Shown: piece after piece, positions 30,215 to 41,270 of the stretch | Layout: every line of letters begins with the position of its first letter | Position numbering within the stretch: position 1 is the first letter of the stretch | Assembly: GCA_022264855.1 (NCBI GenBank) | Contig: JABYQU010000045.1 | Coordinates: 271,371 to 335,370, forward strand | DNA from: Lenzites betulinus | Taxonomy: Eukaryota > Basidiomycota > Agaricomycetes > Polyporales > Polyporaceae | Length of the DNA stretch: 64,000 bases | Direction of reading: 5' to 3' | Position numbers and translations under genes: made by a program | Notes under the pieces: generated by a model | Database searches by the model: none | What the model saw: only the letters and a program-made list of their open reading frames with translations | What the model was told of the DNA's origin: nothing

Positions 30215-33200
30215 TCACCGCAGGAGGACTTTCGACATGCGCGCATTCACCACGGGCATCGGCGCTCTCGCCCTCTTCTCGGGAAGCACGACGCGCTCCC
30301 GCTTCTCCGGGAGCATCGCCCGCTCCCTCGTGTCCGACAGCGGCGCCCTTTCCCTCTCCCTCGTCTCCGGTAGTAGCGCACGTTCCCGCGCCTCCTGCAC
30401 CGGCACACGCTCCCGCTTCGCCCCCGCCGACACGCGTTCCCTTACGGGCGCCTGCGCCTGCGCAGAGCCGGCGTCCTCCTGGGCCTCGCCGTCCTGCGCG
30501 GTGCTCTCTGCGCTCGCCTGGCGGATCGAGAGCAGGACCTCCTTGATGTAGACGACCTTGTCGAGCAGCTGGCGCTGGAATTTCGCCTGCTCGGGGTCTG
30601 TGGGCGGCGGGCGCAGCGCCTGGGCCATGATCTCGGAGAGCGGGTGCCGCGTGAGCTCGTAGTCCTTGTCGATGTGCGTGAGCAGTAGGCCCTTGCTCGA
30701 GAGGACTACTTTCGTGTGGTCGTAGAAGTTGAACTGCGCGCCGGCGTTAGCGCTCAGTGACGGTCTGGGAGAAGGGGGGAGAGACGTAACGCACCTGGAG
30801 GACGTCGTGGCTGAGCTTGAAGACGATCGCTTTCTTCTCGATGCGGAGGTACTTCTGCACAAAGTCCAAGCCCTTCGTCCGCTCAAGATCGTTGAATGTC
30901 CACGAACACTCCGTGTACAGCCGGCCCATGAGGTACTTCTCGAACGCCTTCAGCAGGCCAACCTTCCCCCGGAGCTCCTGGGGGAAATCGGCCACGGTGT
31001 AGAACTTGCGCACGTACACCGCGCCCTTGTGGCGAGGGGTGATATAGTCGAAGTGCCTGTAAATCCCACTTGTCAGCAAACAACAACGAAGGGAAAGATG
31101 TGATGCTCCTTACCGCCTGTCGGGCGCCAAGACGATTGTCGTGCTGTCGTTGTAGTACACGCCGAGCGTGCCATCCGTGAGGATGTACCCCGTCCCGTAC
31201 CTGTTGCTGTAGTCCACCCATGACGCGACAAACACTCGCTGTTCCGGGAGGCTCATGTCGTCCCTCGGGTCGCGGAACAGCCGGCCCTCGGCCTTCGCAT
31301 CCAAGGCCTCCGTAAGGACCTGCGCGGCGACGTCGAAACTGCTCACGCGCAGCGGCAGTCCCGACGGAACCGACTCCGGGTTCTGCTCGCCTTCCTCAGA
31401 ATCGCGGTCGGGTTCGGGTACCGGCGCCTTCTGCTGCACGCGCTCCTTGAGTGCGCGCGCGGCGTCCCGCGTCCGCGGCGGGGGCATGTTCTCCTGCTCC
31501 TGGTCGTCGCCGCCGAACACCGAGCCGGGGGCGCTGCTTGAGGTGGGCACCATCTGCGCGACGATTCGTGCCTTCTGGCTCTCGAGCTCCTTCTTCCGTA
31601 GCACCTCCGCGCGCGCTCCGTACTCGTCCTCGAGCTCCTCCGCGATGTTCTGGAGGCCCATGCGACCAGGGCGTCCAGGAGACTTGAGGGTGTCCTTCGC
31701 CGCTTGGAGCTTGCGCAGGAGCGGTTGCTCTCCACGAGCGCCTGCGGGTGCAAGAGGCGCGAACATGAGGGGTTGCCGCGCAGAGCTGAGGAGCGCGGAG
31801 ATTGGACTGCCGGGCTGTACGGCCTTCTGGAACTCCTTCTCCTGCTGCGCGAGATTGGAGGTGACACTCCGGGCTTTCGCTACAGCTGCGGCCTCGTTTA
31901 GTGGGGGCGCGCTCGGTACCGCGATGCCGGCCGCCTGGTCCTCGTCGAGCAGCGCATACTTTCGCAAACGAGCGAGGTTGGTCTCAGACATGGGGCGTGT
32001 GATATGGCGGAAGTCAGGTGGCGCGTCATGGGCGGAGGCAGGGATGTAGCCGGGCACTGTGCCCGTGGTGAACCATGAGTGGCCTACGATCTCCTGTAAT
32101 GGCGGACGCTCCTGGGGGTTGGGCGTGAGGATCTCTTGTATGAGCTCCTGCACGAGTTTGGAGACCGCCCGATCTGCAGGGAATTCGTACTGGTTGTCAC
32201 GGATACGTCTGCGGTTGCGGCTTAACTAGTTGTGTTGTGGACATGTGGTGAGAATACGCACACGTAGATCTCCTTGACATCCTTCGTCTGGAAGGGCGGC
32301 TTGCCGACGACGAGGGTGTATAGTATGACACCGATAGACCAGGTATCGACCTCGAAACTGTGACCGTTAGCGGTGTCGAAGAGGACTTCCGGCGCGATGT
32401 AATTAGGTGTGCCACAGATGGTCTTCTTACGCTCGCCAGGATTCTCAATGAGTGCCGCAAGTCCAAAGTCCGCCACCTTGACGTTCATGTTTCGGTCGAG
32501 TAAGATGTTTCCTAGTTTCAGATCCCGGTGAATAACCTGATTCGCGTGCATGTAGTGGCAAGCGCCGATCAGCTGAACCATGAAGAAGCGCGCTTCAGGC
32601 TCGGTGAAGCGTCTCCGGCGGCGAAGCATGTCCATGAGGGAGCCGTTGTGGCAAAGCTCGAGCGTCATGTACACATGCTCCTCGTCCTCGAAACACTCCT
32701 GGAAGCGGACGATGTTTGGATGGTTCAAGGCCTTGTGAATCTTGATTTCTGCCCAGAGCTACTAAAATTCAGCATCGTGATGCGGAGGATGGCAGAATCG
32801 ATCACTCACTTTGGTCTTTGCTTTCTTTGTTTTGACAGAAGATTTAGTCACTACCTTACATGCGGACCTCTGTCGGCGTGCATCTTGGATTTCGTAAACA
32901 CGAGCGAAGCCACCCTATACAAAACATGTCAGTAAACGTCCGAGGTCTACCAAGTGAAGTCATGGAAAACATTTGGTATTTAGGATAGACGTGCGACTAC
33001 AGGCCTGCCAAGACAACCACGCATTAGGCGACTGTCATGAGCGGAACCAGACGCGTGTGAGGGTGTCCATCGTACTAAGAATGGAGAGCAAGTCGAACTG
33101 TCTTGCTAGCACAGTAGCGCTGAGCGACCAGCAGAGGTTCAAGTTTGGACATGCCCGGGCCGACCCAAATGCAAGCTGCTTCCTCGTCACATAAATGGTT

Positions 33201-33542
33201 CCAACTACCACAGTACCAGAAAGATATGAAACGCGAGGTGTAGGCTGACAGATGACTTACCTCACCAAGCATGCCAACGCGCATGAACTCGATCGAGCGA
33301 ACGTCGTCGAAGATGATCTTGGGTGGTGAAGGAGGGGTGACTTTCGCGTTCTGCCTGGGCAGAGGGAGCTCCTGGCCCTGCTTGGTTGGCGGTGCTTGCG
33401 GCTTGGTGACGGGGGCAGAAGGAGGAGCCTGGGGATGGTGAGCACGCTGCTGGGGTTGGTTGACGGCGTAGTGGTTCGCGGCGGTGGCGAGGGGGTGTCT
33501 GCGCGGTGGAGGCGGCATGGTTGTGTAGAGGTTTGCGGACAT
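30215..33542 (-). CDS. cdc5: Polo-like kinase (mitotic Ser/Thr kinase)
   Basis: The N-terminal 75 residues are Pro/His-rich. The kinase domain follows, with the glycine loop split by an intron ([13 protein letters not shown]), [15 protein letters not shown] and the activation segment [14 protein letters not shown] with the phosphorylatable Thr. After a charged linker come two polo boxes: box 1 with [15 protein letters not shown], and box 2 with [15 protein letters not shown]. The Trp of box 1 and the His and Lys of box 2 that bind phosphopeptides in the family are all present. Polo kinases control mitotic entry, spindle and cytokinesis. The start at ATG 33542 (MSANLYTT) is the best in-frame choice. 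Six exons give roughly 900 residues. The first intron (about 33260-32913) is near 350 nt, far longer than the others. The C terminus carries an unusual Arg/Glu repeat tail. Confidence 0.9.
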
Positions 33543-33999
33543 CGTGTATAGGCCTAACACCGTCGATGTCGTCGTCGTCGTCGTCGGTCTTGCCGGAGTT
33601 GAGGTCGTTGAGAGCAATGAACAAACCGTCAGCCGAAACTCGTGGGGAACGCATGTATTGAGCTTATGTCAGCACACGTGGATGTTCGACTTCGCGTATC
33701 GCGTCGAGTCATGTGATCGTGTTTATGTGGGCGCTTGTCCTCTCTTGAAATCTCGTGCGTTTCGTCGGGGCCACCTCGAACGCCGCAGGGACAGGTCATG
33801 TCATCTTTGCGACCCACAAAAAGGATTATGGTCACTAGAACTGCGGCGGGTGATGGTACCCATACGTGTAGGCTTGTGCTGCGGCATCCAGCAGTGCGCT
33901 AAAGCTGCGGATACCTCTCTCTGAATCCACCACCACCACCACCACCACCACCACATTCTCCATCCGCACGCACACCCGGGCCCCAGCTCACACTTCAAT
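33543..33999. other. Shared upstream region of the polo kinase and cullin-fragment genes
   Basis: The two genes are divergent, so this 457-bp interval should contain both promoters. The only clear feature is a CCA microsatellite at 33927-33954 close to the cullin-like start. Confidence 0.5.
33927..33954 (+). repeat. (CCA)n microsatellite in the 5' leader region
   Basis: Nine CCA units plus one base occur 46 bp before the ATG at 34000. Confidence 0.9.
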
Positions 34000-34930
34000 A
34001 TGACTCCCAACGTGTCGGAGGGCAACATTCCCCCGATGCCGCCACCCAGCGCTGACCTAGCAACGGTCTGGGCGTATATCGAGGATGGCCTAGATCAGAT
34101 CGTGGCCTTCACCAACATACCGTATCACCGTTATATGAGTCTCTACACCGCTACCTACAACTATTGCACGTCCAGCAGACAAGCTCCGAGAGATGAGAAC
34201 GGATCAGGTGAGTACTAGCCTCGGTAACCGGAGCTCACCCTCATGCCTTCAGATGATGATATTACCATAGGGGAAGAAAAACTACCAGTCGGCCTGGATC
34301 TGTACTACAAACTCGCCCAATACTTCGTAGACTACCTTGAGAAGCTCAGGGAGGTACGTAGACACCCTCATCGGTACCGCGTACATCTCTCGACTCTCTT
34401 CGTGTAGCAATCAGACCCATTGGAAGACGAAGACCTCCTCCTTTTTTACGTGCAGGAGTGGAACAAATATACCACAGGAGTGTACAGCTCCAACCGTATC
34501 TTCACCTACCTTAACCGGGACTGGATCAAGCAGGTGCGAAAGAAGGGTCGGGACGACGTCTATCCACTGTACACGGTATGATTTCTAGCACCACGTTTTG
34601 TTGAGCATTCGAAGAGGCTCACTGTCCCGCCAGCTCGCACTGGTGAAGTGGAAGCTCCATTTCCTCCCTCATGTTCAAGGGAACAACAAGAAACTCACCG
34701 CAGCCATCTTGAGACTTATCGGGCGGCGACAAAATGGAGAGACGATCGACGAGGGTCTAGCCAAGAATGTCGTCGGATCGTTCGTCTTGCTCGGGCTTGA
34801 CGAGAGTGACTTCAACAAACCCTCATACGAGGTGTACGAGGAAAACTTCAAGACGCCCTTCTTGGACGCAAATGGCGCAGACGGCGATATCCGCTCGACG
34901 GAGGCGTGGTTGGGCGTCGTGAAGAACTGA
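34000..34930 (+). CDS. Cullin N-terminal fragment protein (no RING-binding half)
   Basis: Four exons (34000-34206, 34252-34353, about 34408-34575, 34634-34930) encode about 257 residues. They match the first two cullin repeats of CUL1/Cdc53: PPPSADLATVWAYIEDGLDQI, then YMSLYTATYNYCTSS, YVQEWNKYTTGVYSSNRIF, TYLNRDWIKQ, LALVKWKLHFLPHVQ and RLIGRRQNGETIDEGL. In full-length cullins this half binds Skp1 and F-box adaptors, while the missing half binds Rbx1 and carries the neddylation lysine. The protein ends soon after PFLDA with an unrelated 20-residue tail. The reading frame is clean and splice sites look normal, so it may be an expressed truncated paralogue rather than a dead copy. Confidence 0.8.
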
Positions 34931-35288
34931 GACTGGTAGGTGCCGTGGTGCGTGGCTATGAGCACCTGACACTGAAAGCCGTTTAGGCAACGATGCAAAC
35001 ATTGTTTTTGCAGGTCCACAAGCATAGGAATTGATGTGTAGCAATGTAAGATTGATATAAGACCGCCTCGCAGTCGTGACACAGATGTCATTGTTCGATA
35101 GAACGCGGTGAGAGTATATGTCGATAGACATGGCATCAGGTACCACTCCTCGTGAGACTCGGCATCAACGTCACATTTCCTGTGTGTATCAGTATCTACT
35201 ATACTACCATGCCTGCTATATACCCCGTCGGTGTCGGGTGTCCTGGCATCGCCCACAGCACCTTCTTCAAGGTGCCTGCTTGAAGCCG
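34931..35288. other. Convergent 3' intergenic region
   Basis: This lies between the stop of the cullin fragment and the stop of the xylanase on the opposite strand. I see no remnant of the missing cullin C-terminal half here. Confidence 0.4.
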
Positions 35289-36865
35289 TCAAGTATACCG
35301 TAATACGCTGGCTTCCTTGCCAGGTTCTGCAAAGAACTCGCTCATGAGCAGCCTCGCTGCAAGGATATCCGCATGAGTGAAGCTCACATCGTCCCACGGA
35401 CACGCATCCCCGCTTCCTGGGAACGTCCCCGGAATCCACGAGTACTGCACACGCAATATACCCAAGTAAGCCTCCGCCACCACCCGTCAGGCTGCCAGTA
35501 TTTGACGCCCATACCTTATCAGTGAAGTCCCAAACCGTCACTCCCACACACCCCTCCACCTGCGCACACGCCCCCACGATTGCCTCGTAGTCCCTGCGCT
35601 GCTGCTCGAGCCCGGCCGCATCCGGCGGGAGCGTGAGGAACTTAACGTCAAGCTCCGTGATGGCGACCTCGACGCCGAGCGCGACGAGCTCCTCGAGGTT
35701 CCGCCGGATATCGGCGGGCACTTCGCCGACAGTCTCGTGCGCCTGCACACCCACGCCGTGCACAGGTACCCCGGCACGCTTCAGGTTACGAATGAGGTTC
35801 TTCATCGAGGTGGCTTTCGCGCCTGTACGGTAAGAAAACGAGAAGTGTGAGTTTTCGGACCTAGATGGATAGGCAAGGTGAAGGCTTACCGGTCCCAGTG
35901 ATGTTGTATTCGTTAATGTACAGCTTCGCGTGTGGGTCTGCTAGGCGGGCGGCATGTAGCGCGAGCGGGATGTACGTTGTATTCAGGGTATTGAACCACA
36001 ATGTTTCACGCCAAGTCCCGTCGTCGTTGAAGGGCTCTGCAATTTGTAAGCGCAATCAGTATGACATAGGTAGAGTGCCTAAGAGGTGTGCATTCCACCA
36101 TTGATCACATCCCAGCTGTCTGTGTTTACGATGACGAACCGGCATGAGTACGGTCGGAGACAAACGGCTTTTTATCACTCACAGCTACATAATGGTATGG
36201 GTGAGCGCTTGAACACAGAGCGGAGCAACAAGTGACTTACACTTGTCCCTGCCAATGCCGAACAATATTGAAGCAGTGTTCTTGCACCACCTCTGCGAGC
36301 TCGTCAGGGGTCCACGTGGTGTTCGTGACCCAGTCCGGAAGGGAGTTGTACCATACGCAGTTGTGCCCTAAACAGCCCTTACCCGTTAGCGAGCTCGTAT
36401 ACGTGCTGAAAGCCGCCCTCCAGTCTACTACCCTCTCAGATACTTCCCGCTTGCCTTTGCGAGATCCGCGATTTGGTCTCCTTGCGCGAAGGTGTACACA
36501 CCCCGTTCCGGCTCAGTCTCGAGCTAGCGGACACGTAAGTAATGGACGTATAAGAGCGAACTTGAGATACGTACCCATTTCATGCCTTTGGCGGGAGTGA
36601 TCTGCCCGAACATCTTGTGATCGTCGAGCAAGGCGAAGTAAGCAGAATCATTGAGCTCGACGTTATTGGTCGCAGTCCCGAAATACAGCTTGTGTGCTGC
36701 GGCTGCGGCTGAATCCAGACCTGAGCCAGAGGACGCCGTCGTCGCCAATTTAGGTGCACCGAGCGAGGCGTTAGCACCTAGCGAGGCATTAGCAGATAGG
36801 GCATGTACGGAAAACGCGAGAGATATGGATGTCACGATGAGGAAAGCAGATAGAAAGAGGACCAT
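35289..36865 (-). CDS. GH10 endo-1,4-beta-xylanase
   Basis: This is a secreted xylanase that cuts the beta-1,4 backbone of plant xylan. The N terminus is a signal peptide (MVLFLSAFLIVTSISLAFS) followed by a short Ala/Ser-rich stretch; no CBM1 is seen. GH10 signatures in order: LYFGTATNNVELND, FGQITPAKGMKW joined to ETEPERG, RGHNCVWYNSLPDWV, HWQGQ, WDVINE with the acid/base Glu, LYINEYNI, GVGVQAHE, VAITELDVKF with the nucleophile Glu, and VWDFTDK joined to YSWIPG. The Glu codon of WDVINE is split by an intron. The interval between HWQGQ and WDVINE can be spliced with a 2-nt exon at 36183-36184. The mature catalytic domain is a usual size, about 320 residues. The TGA is at 35291-35289. Confidence 0.88.
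36183..36184 (-). other. Candidate 2-nt microexon in the GH10 gene
   Basis: On the minus strand the dinucleotide CT sits between tatgtag and gtgagtg. The preceding intron (36240-36185, 56 nt) starts gtaagt and the following one (36182-36120, 63 nt) ends cacag. Joining GT + CT + ACAGCTGGG gives V-Y-S-W-D-V-I-N-E, the usual GH10 wording. A single-intron alternative gives V-W-D-V-I-N-E, two residues short. Confidence 0.45.
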
Positions 36866-37296
36866 GACGTGGACGACAGTGGGCGTGGAGCTAGTGGGGT
36901 ACTCAGTACTCGAGCTTTAAGACAGAGTGCTCATCGGTGTTGACTTAAGTACTGGGTGAAGTTGCAGGAGGAGCACATGGCGTATACGTCGGACCGCTGT
37001 GGATCACAAGCTTTCGCAGAGGAAGCAGAGGAAGTTGACCTGTCCGAGAGCTGCAATAGAGACCAAGGCTTCCTAGAACAGCTGATGCGAGACTGATGAC
37101 TGGTCCCCACGGGTACATGCACGTATGAGCCGCCGCGAGCGGGGCTGTCGCCAGGCGATTCGTTGAAATATCCCGGGCGAGCGAGCGCAGAGTTCCAGCA
37201 TTCTCCAAATTTAGATGGGCTTGACCCACGATAAAAGGGCTTGATTGAAAGGGTCAGTGTCACCAACGCGGTCCGTACTCTCACAATACTTAATCA
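36866..37296. other. Divergent promoter region between xylanase and SDR 1
   Basis: The two genes start on opposite strands, so this 431-bp region should contain both promoters. No conserved motif stands out to me. Confidence 0.4.
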
Positions 37297-38260
37297 ATGT
37301 CGTCCACTCCTACTACATGGGTCATCACAGGGTGAGCCCATACCTGAGAGCCTCTGAAGTCAGACAATTAACGCGGCAAGCGACACAGTGCATCTCGCGG
37401 CATTGGCCTGGAGTTCGTGCGACAAACCGTCGCGTCTCCCGATAACATCGTGATCGCGGCTGCGCGCAACCCAGACAGTGCAAACGGCCTTAACGCGCTG
37501 AAAGACAGCGCCCATACGAAGGGGACTCTGCATATCGTGAAGCTTGACGTTGACGATTTTGACGGGGTGCGCGCGGCGGCGAAGGAGATTGGGGCCATTC
37601 TCGGGGACAAGGGTCTCGACTATCTTGTCAACAACGCCGGCAAGGTCGGTACTGCATAGTCATAGCACTCACAGCAGCGCTGGGCTCACTCCATTTTGTT
37701 TCCCAGGTCGATGCGCAGGACACTGGATTCACGGTCGATCCAGAGGTGCTGCTTAGCACCGTGCGGACGAACGCAGCGGGACCCGCGCTTGTGTCGCAGG
37801 TGCTCTTGCCGTACATCGAACAGGGCAAGCGCAAGACTCTCGCCTACATCTCGAGCACCGCAGGCAGCATACGCTCGGTCGAACGTGTCGGTTCCAGGAT
37901 CGCCACCTACGCTATCAGCAAGGCTGCGCTGAACATGTTGGTATGTCGCTGTCCCGCGTCACAGTCGACACTGTATCGATTTCTGATGCGAGGGAAAACG
38001 TAGGCGGAGAAGCAAAGGCTGGAGAGGCCGGATTTGATCATCCTGACTTTCTGCCCTGGGTGGGTGAAGACAGGTCAGTATTCGCTTCATATTACGGTCG
38101 TTTGTTACTTACGCTGGGTTTGCGTGCAGGCATGGGCGGAGACAAGGCACCGCTGGAGCCCAGCGAGAGTGTTGGTGCGCTCTTGAAGCTCATCACTACC
38201 GCAAAGCCGGAAGACACTGGCAAGTACCTGCGTTACAATGGAGAGGTGATTCCATGGTAG
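37297..38260 (+). CDS. Short-chain dehydrogenase/reductase, C-factor/sniffer-like (SDR 1)
   Basis: This is an NAD(P)H-dependent SDR of the classical small type. The dinucleotide-binding motif is split by a 57-nt intron (37332-37388) as TG / ASRGIGLEFVRQ. Other signatures are the LDVDDFDG segment, LDYLVNNAG, ISSTAGSI with the catalytic Ser, and TYAISKAALNML with the YxxxK pair. PGWVKTG and a C-terminal VIPW follow. Five exons give about 250 residues. The substrate is unknown. It is a paralogue of the four SDR genes at 53-60 kb, with the same exon layout and the same Pro-Trp C terminus. Confidence 0.87.
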
Positions 38261-38881
38261 TGTCAACTAGAAGATGATTTCTTAGAACGCGTCTCTGTGA
38301 TCCAATATGAGAGTATAGAATTTGGGAGCCTTATGCATACCTGAGCTTACGCGAGCTAGAGTCGTAAAATGGTATAAGTAACGCCCATCTGTTTGGTAGG
38401 TGGGCGTCGGGTGTGTGCGATTGTTCGAAGCCGCCTGAATACTATGATACCTTGCCCAGTGGCCAGGTTTCGATACACTCGGCATTAAAACGTTTGTGAA
38501 GCAGTGAAATCGCTAGGCTTGCCTGGAAGCAACTGTTGAACTGGTCATGGTAAGTCGGACGAGACGGTAGGTTGTCGTCCGAGAAGCCCGACAGCTAGCG
38601 ATTGTGGCGTGGGAACACTCCTCGACCCCCAATTAGGCAGTCTATGTTCAACGTCGCGGTTATTTCGCCCTTGTACTTGCGCTTCGTTCGCTGATCTCCA
38701 GAGCGAGGCTGCTGCCACGGATAATGAATACAAGATATGCCACACGTGGACTACAAGGTAACATGGGCAACGCTCCGGCGCCGTGTGCAGCAGAAATACG
38801 CGTCTCCCCGTAGCGGGCTCGTCCATCTATCCTCTTCCTCCCCGACTCCCCGCTCGATTGCTGCTCTGGCTGCTCTGAACG
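38261..38881. other. Intergenic region between SDR 1 and the F-box gene
   Basis: No gene or repeat is supported in this 621-bp stretch. The F-box promoter should lie at its right end. Confidence 0.4.
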
Positions 38882-41105
38882 ATGGTGGACAGAAACACCT
38901 CTAGCAGCTTCAATCGATTCATTGGACAGCAGCCTCCGAAGGATTGTCTGGACAGACTCCCGAATGATATTCTCCTCGATTGCGTCATGAGTGACCTGGA
39001 TGTCTTGGACATCATTCGCCTTCGACAGGTACGCTCACTCATCTATACAACCAGCATGCACCATTATGTGCCACTGTTTAAGCTTTAGACTATGGGGCAC
39101 GTCCTTTTCAAGTAGCTCGCTACTAACAATCGTATCTAGGTTAGCAAGCTCTACTATGAGTTAACGCATCACGCTGCGCTCTGGAAGCGCCTCCTACAAA
39201 CCACAACCCTGCACCTCCCTCCGGTACCCCCTACATCTCGCTACACACCTCCAAAAATGACGGGAATGGAGGCGGAGAGAATGGTCTGTCGCGCGTACTC
39301 GCTCCATCAAAACTGGGAGAGGAAGTATCCGCGTTGCATTCGCCAGTGGGAGTTTGAAGCTCACCATCGAGTGTTGGAGATGACCCTCTTGCCGGGCGGG
39401 CGGTATCTCATCGCTTCGGTATCTGACCTGCAGGGCCAGAAGTACGCCATCGTCGTGTACGCGATGGATGCAGTCGGGTCTGCGAGGGCGATCGCGAAAA
39501 CGGACACGGACACGAAGGCGTACGACATTCGCGCCAAGTACGTCACGGTAAAGGGCCAGAAAAGCATTGCAATTGCCTACCTACGAAGGGACTATCATCA
39601 CAAGAGCGACAAACGAAAGGCGTAAGCATTTTGCTTTCTGCTGTGACCGCAGCTTACACTCCATGTAGCCATCAGGGCCTCCTTCCGAACGCGTCTCACT
39701 ACAGCACCTACCACGACATCGATCCCGACATCAAGTTCCGACACGAGTGTGTGGCAATTTCTGCTCGGCTACCTGCCCTGGAAGCCCTCACCGACCTCTC
39801 GTGGGACCTCGACCCCGCCCAATTTCTGGAAGAGGCCAAGAAGCTCCCCCCTCCTTTCGAGAGCCTCGTGCAGATTACGTCGGGACCCGCACATCGCTTG
39901 ATGTGTCCAGACATCGAGGAGATCTTTGACTCAGCTTACCTTGCGGTCGCAAAATACCCTAACGACATTGTGTTCAAACGGCTTGACGGCGGGCCGTGCG
40001 GCGTCCTGACGTGCATGCCGATCCCGGCGTATGCCCAATACGTGAGTGGAAGAATCGTCCTCGTTGTATCACGCCATTTCCCAGCATCTCACTAGCGTAT
40101 TGACAGACACACGTGATCAAGGCCATACGCCTCCTTCCCGCGGAGTCCTCCGTCTTCATCGTGCGGGAGGTGGACACTCCCCGGGCGTCGCCTCCGCACT
40201 GCCCTATATACTCATTCGAGAAGTACAGCGTCATTCCCGCCGGACCGAAGAAGATCACCCAGACGTATGTGTCTGATGAATGTATGTTGGCGGAGGACAT
40301 CGGCCAGCTCTCGCACGTGCACATCGCGGATCCCAACGTCCCCCCTCGCGACGACGACTCGATCTTAGGAAAGCTCCGGGGCAGCGGGGATGAACCGCCT
40401 CTCCCACATCCGCTCACCATCTACGGGCGTCGCGTCAACGAGGAGGGCTTCGTGCTCGTGCGCTTTTTCGCGCAGCGCTTCGTGTACGAGTACCCGCCCA
40501 CACCTCCATCCGCCGGTGCATCCAACTGGCGGCGAAAGCCGCACTCCCCGCTGCGCCGCCGTGTCACATACCAATACCCGCTGACCCACAACGACCTATT
40601 CGAGAAAGACTCGCACCTCAACGAGAACGTGCGTGTCCTTCTTGGAGTCATTCGCCCGCTCCTCGTGTATACGCCGTGGGACAACATCACGGATGCGCCC
40701 CCGATCCTCGACGTCCAACCGTGGATCGACCGCGGCATGCATCTTCCGTACGCGATCCATGACGGAAATGTCGTTGCGCCTATTCTCAGCAGGCGGCGGC
40801 AGGCGGCGTTTGCGAATGCGCCGTGGGAGGGGCAGCGCGCGACTGCGCTAGCATGGGACGAGACCATTGGGCGGCTCGTCATCTCTAGGGCGGACGGTGA
40901 CGGGCTGATCGTGTATGAGTTTGCTCATGCGCCGAGGCACGGTACGCACTCATATTCGACTGTCGACGTAGACCGCGAGTTGATTTTCGCATACCATCCA
41001 GACAATGACGGGCGCAGATTACCGCTGCCTCTTAAAGACATCCCTAACCCGGATGTCTTCAATCGCCCAAACAATGATGTCTTGTCGATAATGGAGGACT
41101 CGTAG
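38882..41105 (+). CDS. F-box protein
   Basis: The N terminus carries an F-box (LDRLPNDILLDCVMSDLDVL, continuing DIIRLRQ / VSKLYYELTHH, then LWKRLL), which binds Skp1 in SCF ubiquitin ligases. The remaining roughly 600 residues show no named domain. The segment GRYLIASVSDL followed by YAIVVYAMD resembles beta-propeller strands, so a WD-like substrate-binding fold is possible. Four exons are placed, with introns starting after 39028, after 39622, and at about 40039-40107 (gtgagtgg to acag). The ATG at 38882 is the only good start before the F-box, and the stop TAG is at 41103-41105. It belongs to a gene type that is greatly expanded in Agaricomycetes, and its target cannot be predicted. Confidence 0.82.
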
Positions 41106-41270
41106 ATTTCGCTTCTCTCGCTCTTGAAAGTTACTCGCTCTCGTGTTCTTGCTGTATGCTACAACTGTTCAATTTGCTAAGGATGTCCAAGAATACAAGA
41201 GGTCAACTTGTGAAACCATGCATGCGGAAACGTAAATCTGCTCATTGTCCTGTCCTACGCGATCATGACC

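Noticed and set aside
34675..35805. Long minus-strand frame overlapping the cullin fragment and the xylanase 3' half
   Set aside because: It is a chance read-through of a xylanase exon, an intron and the antisense of the cullin exon.
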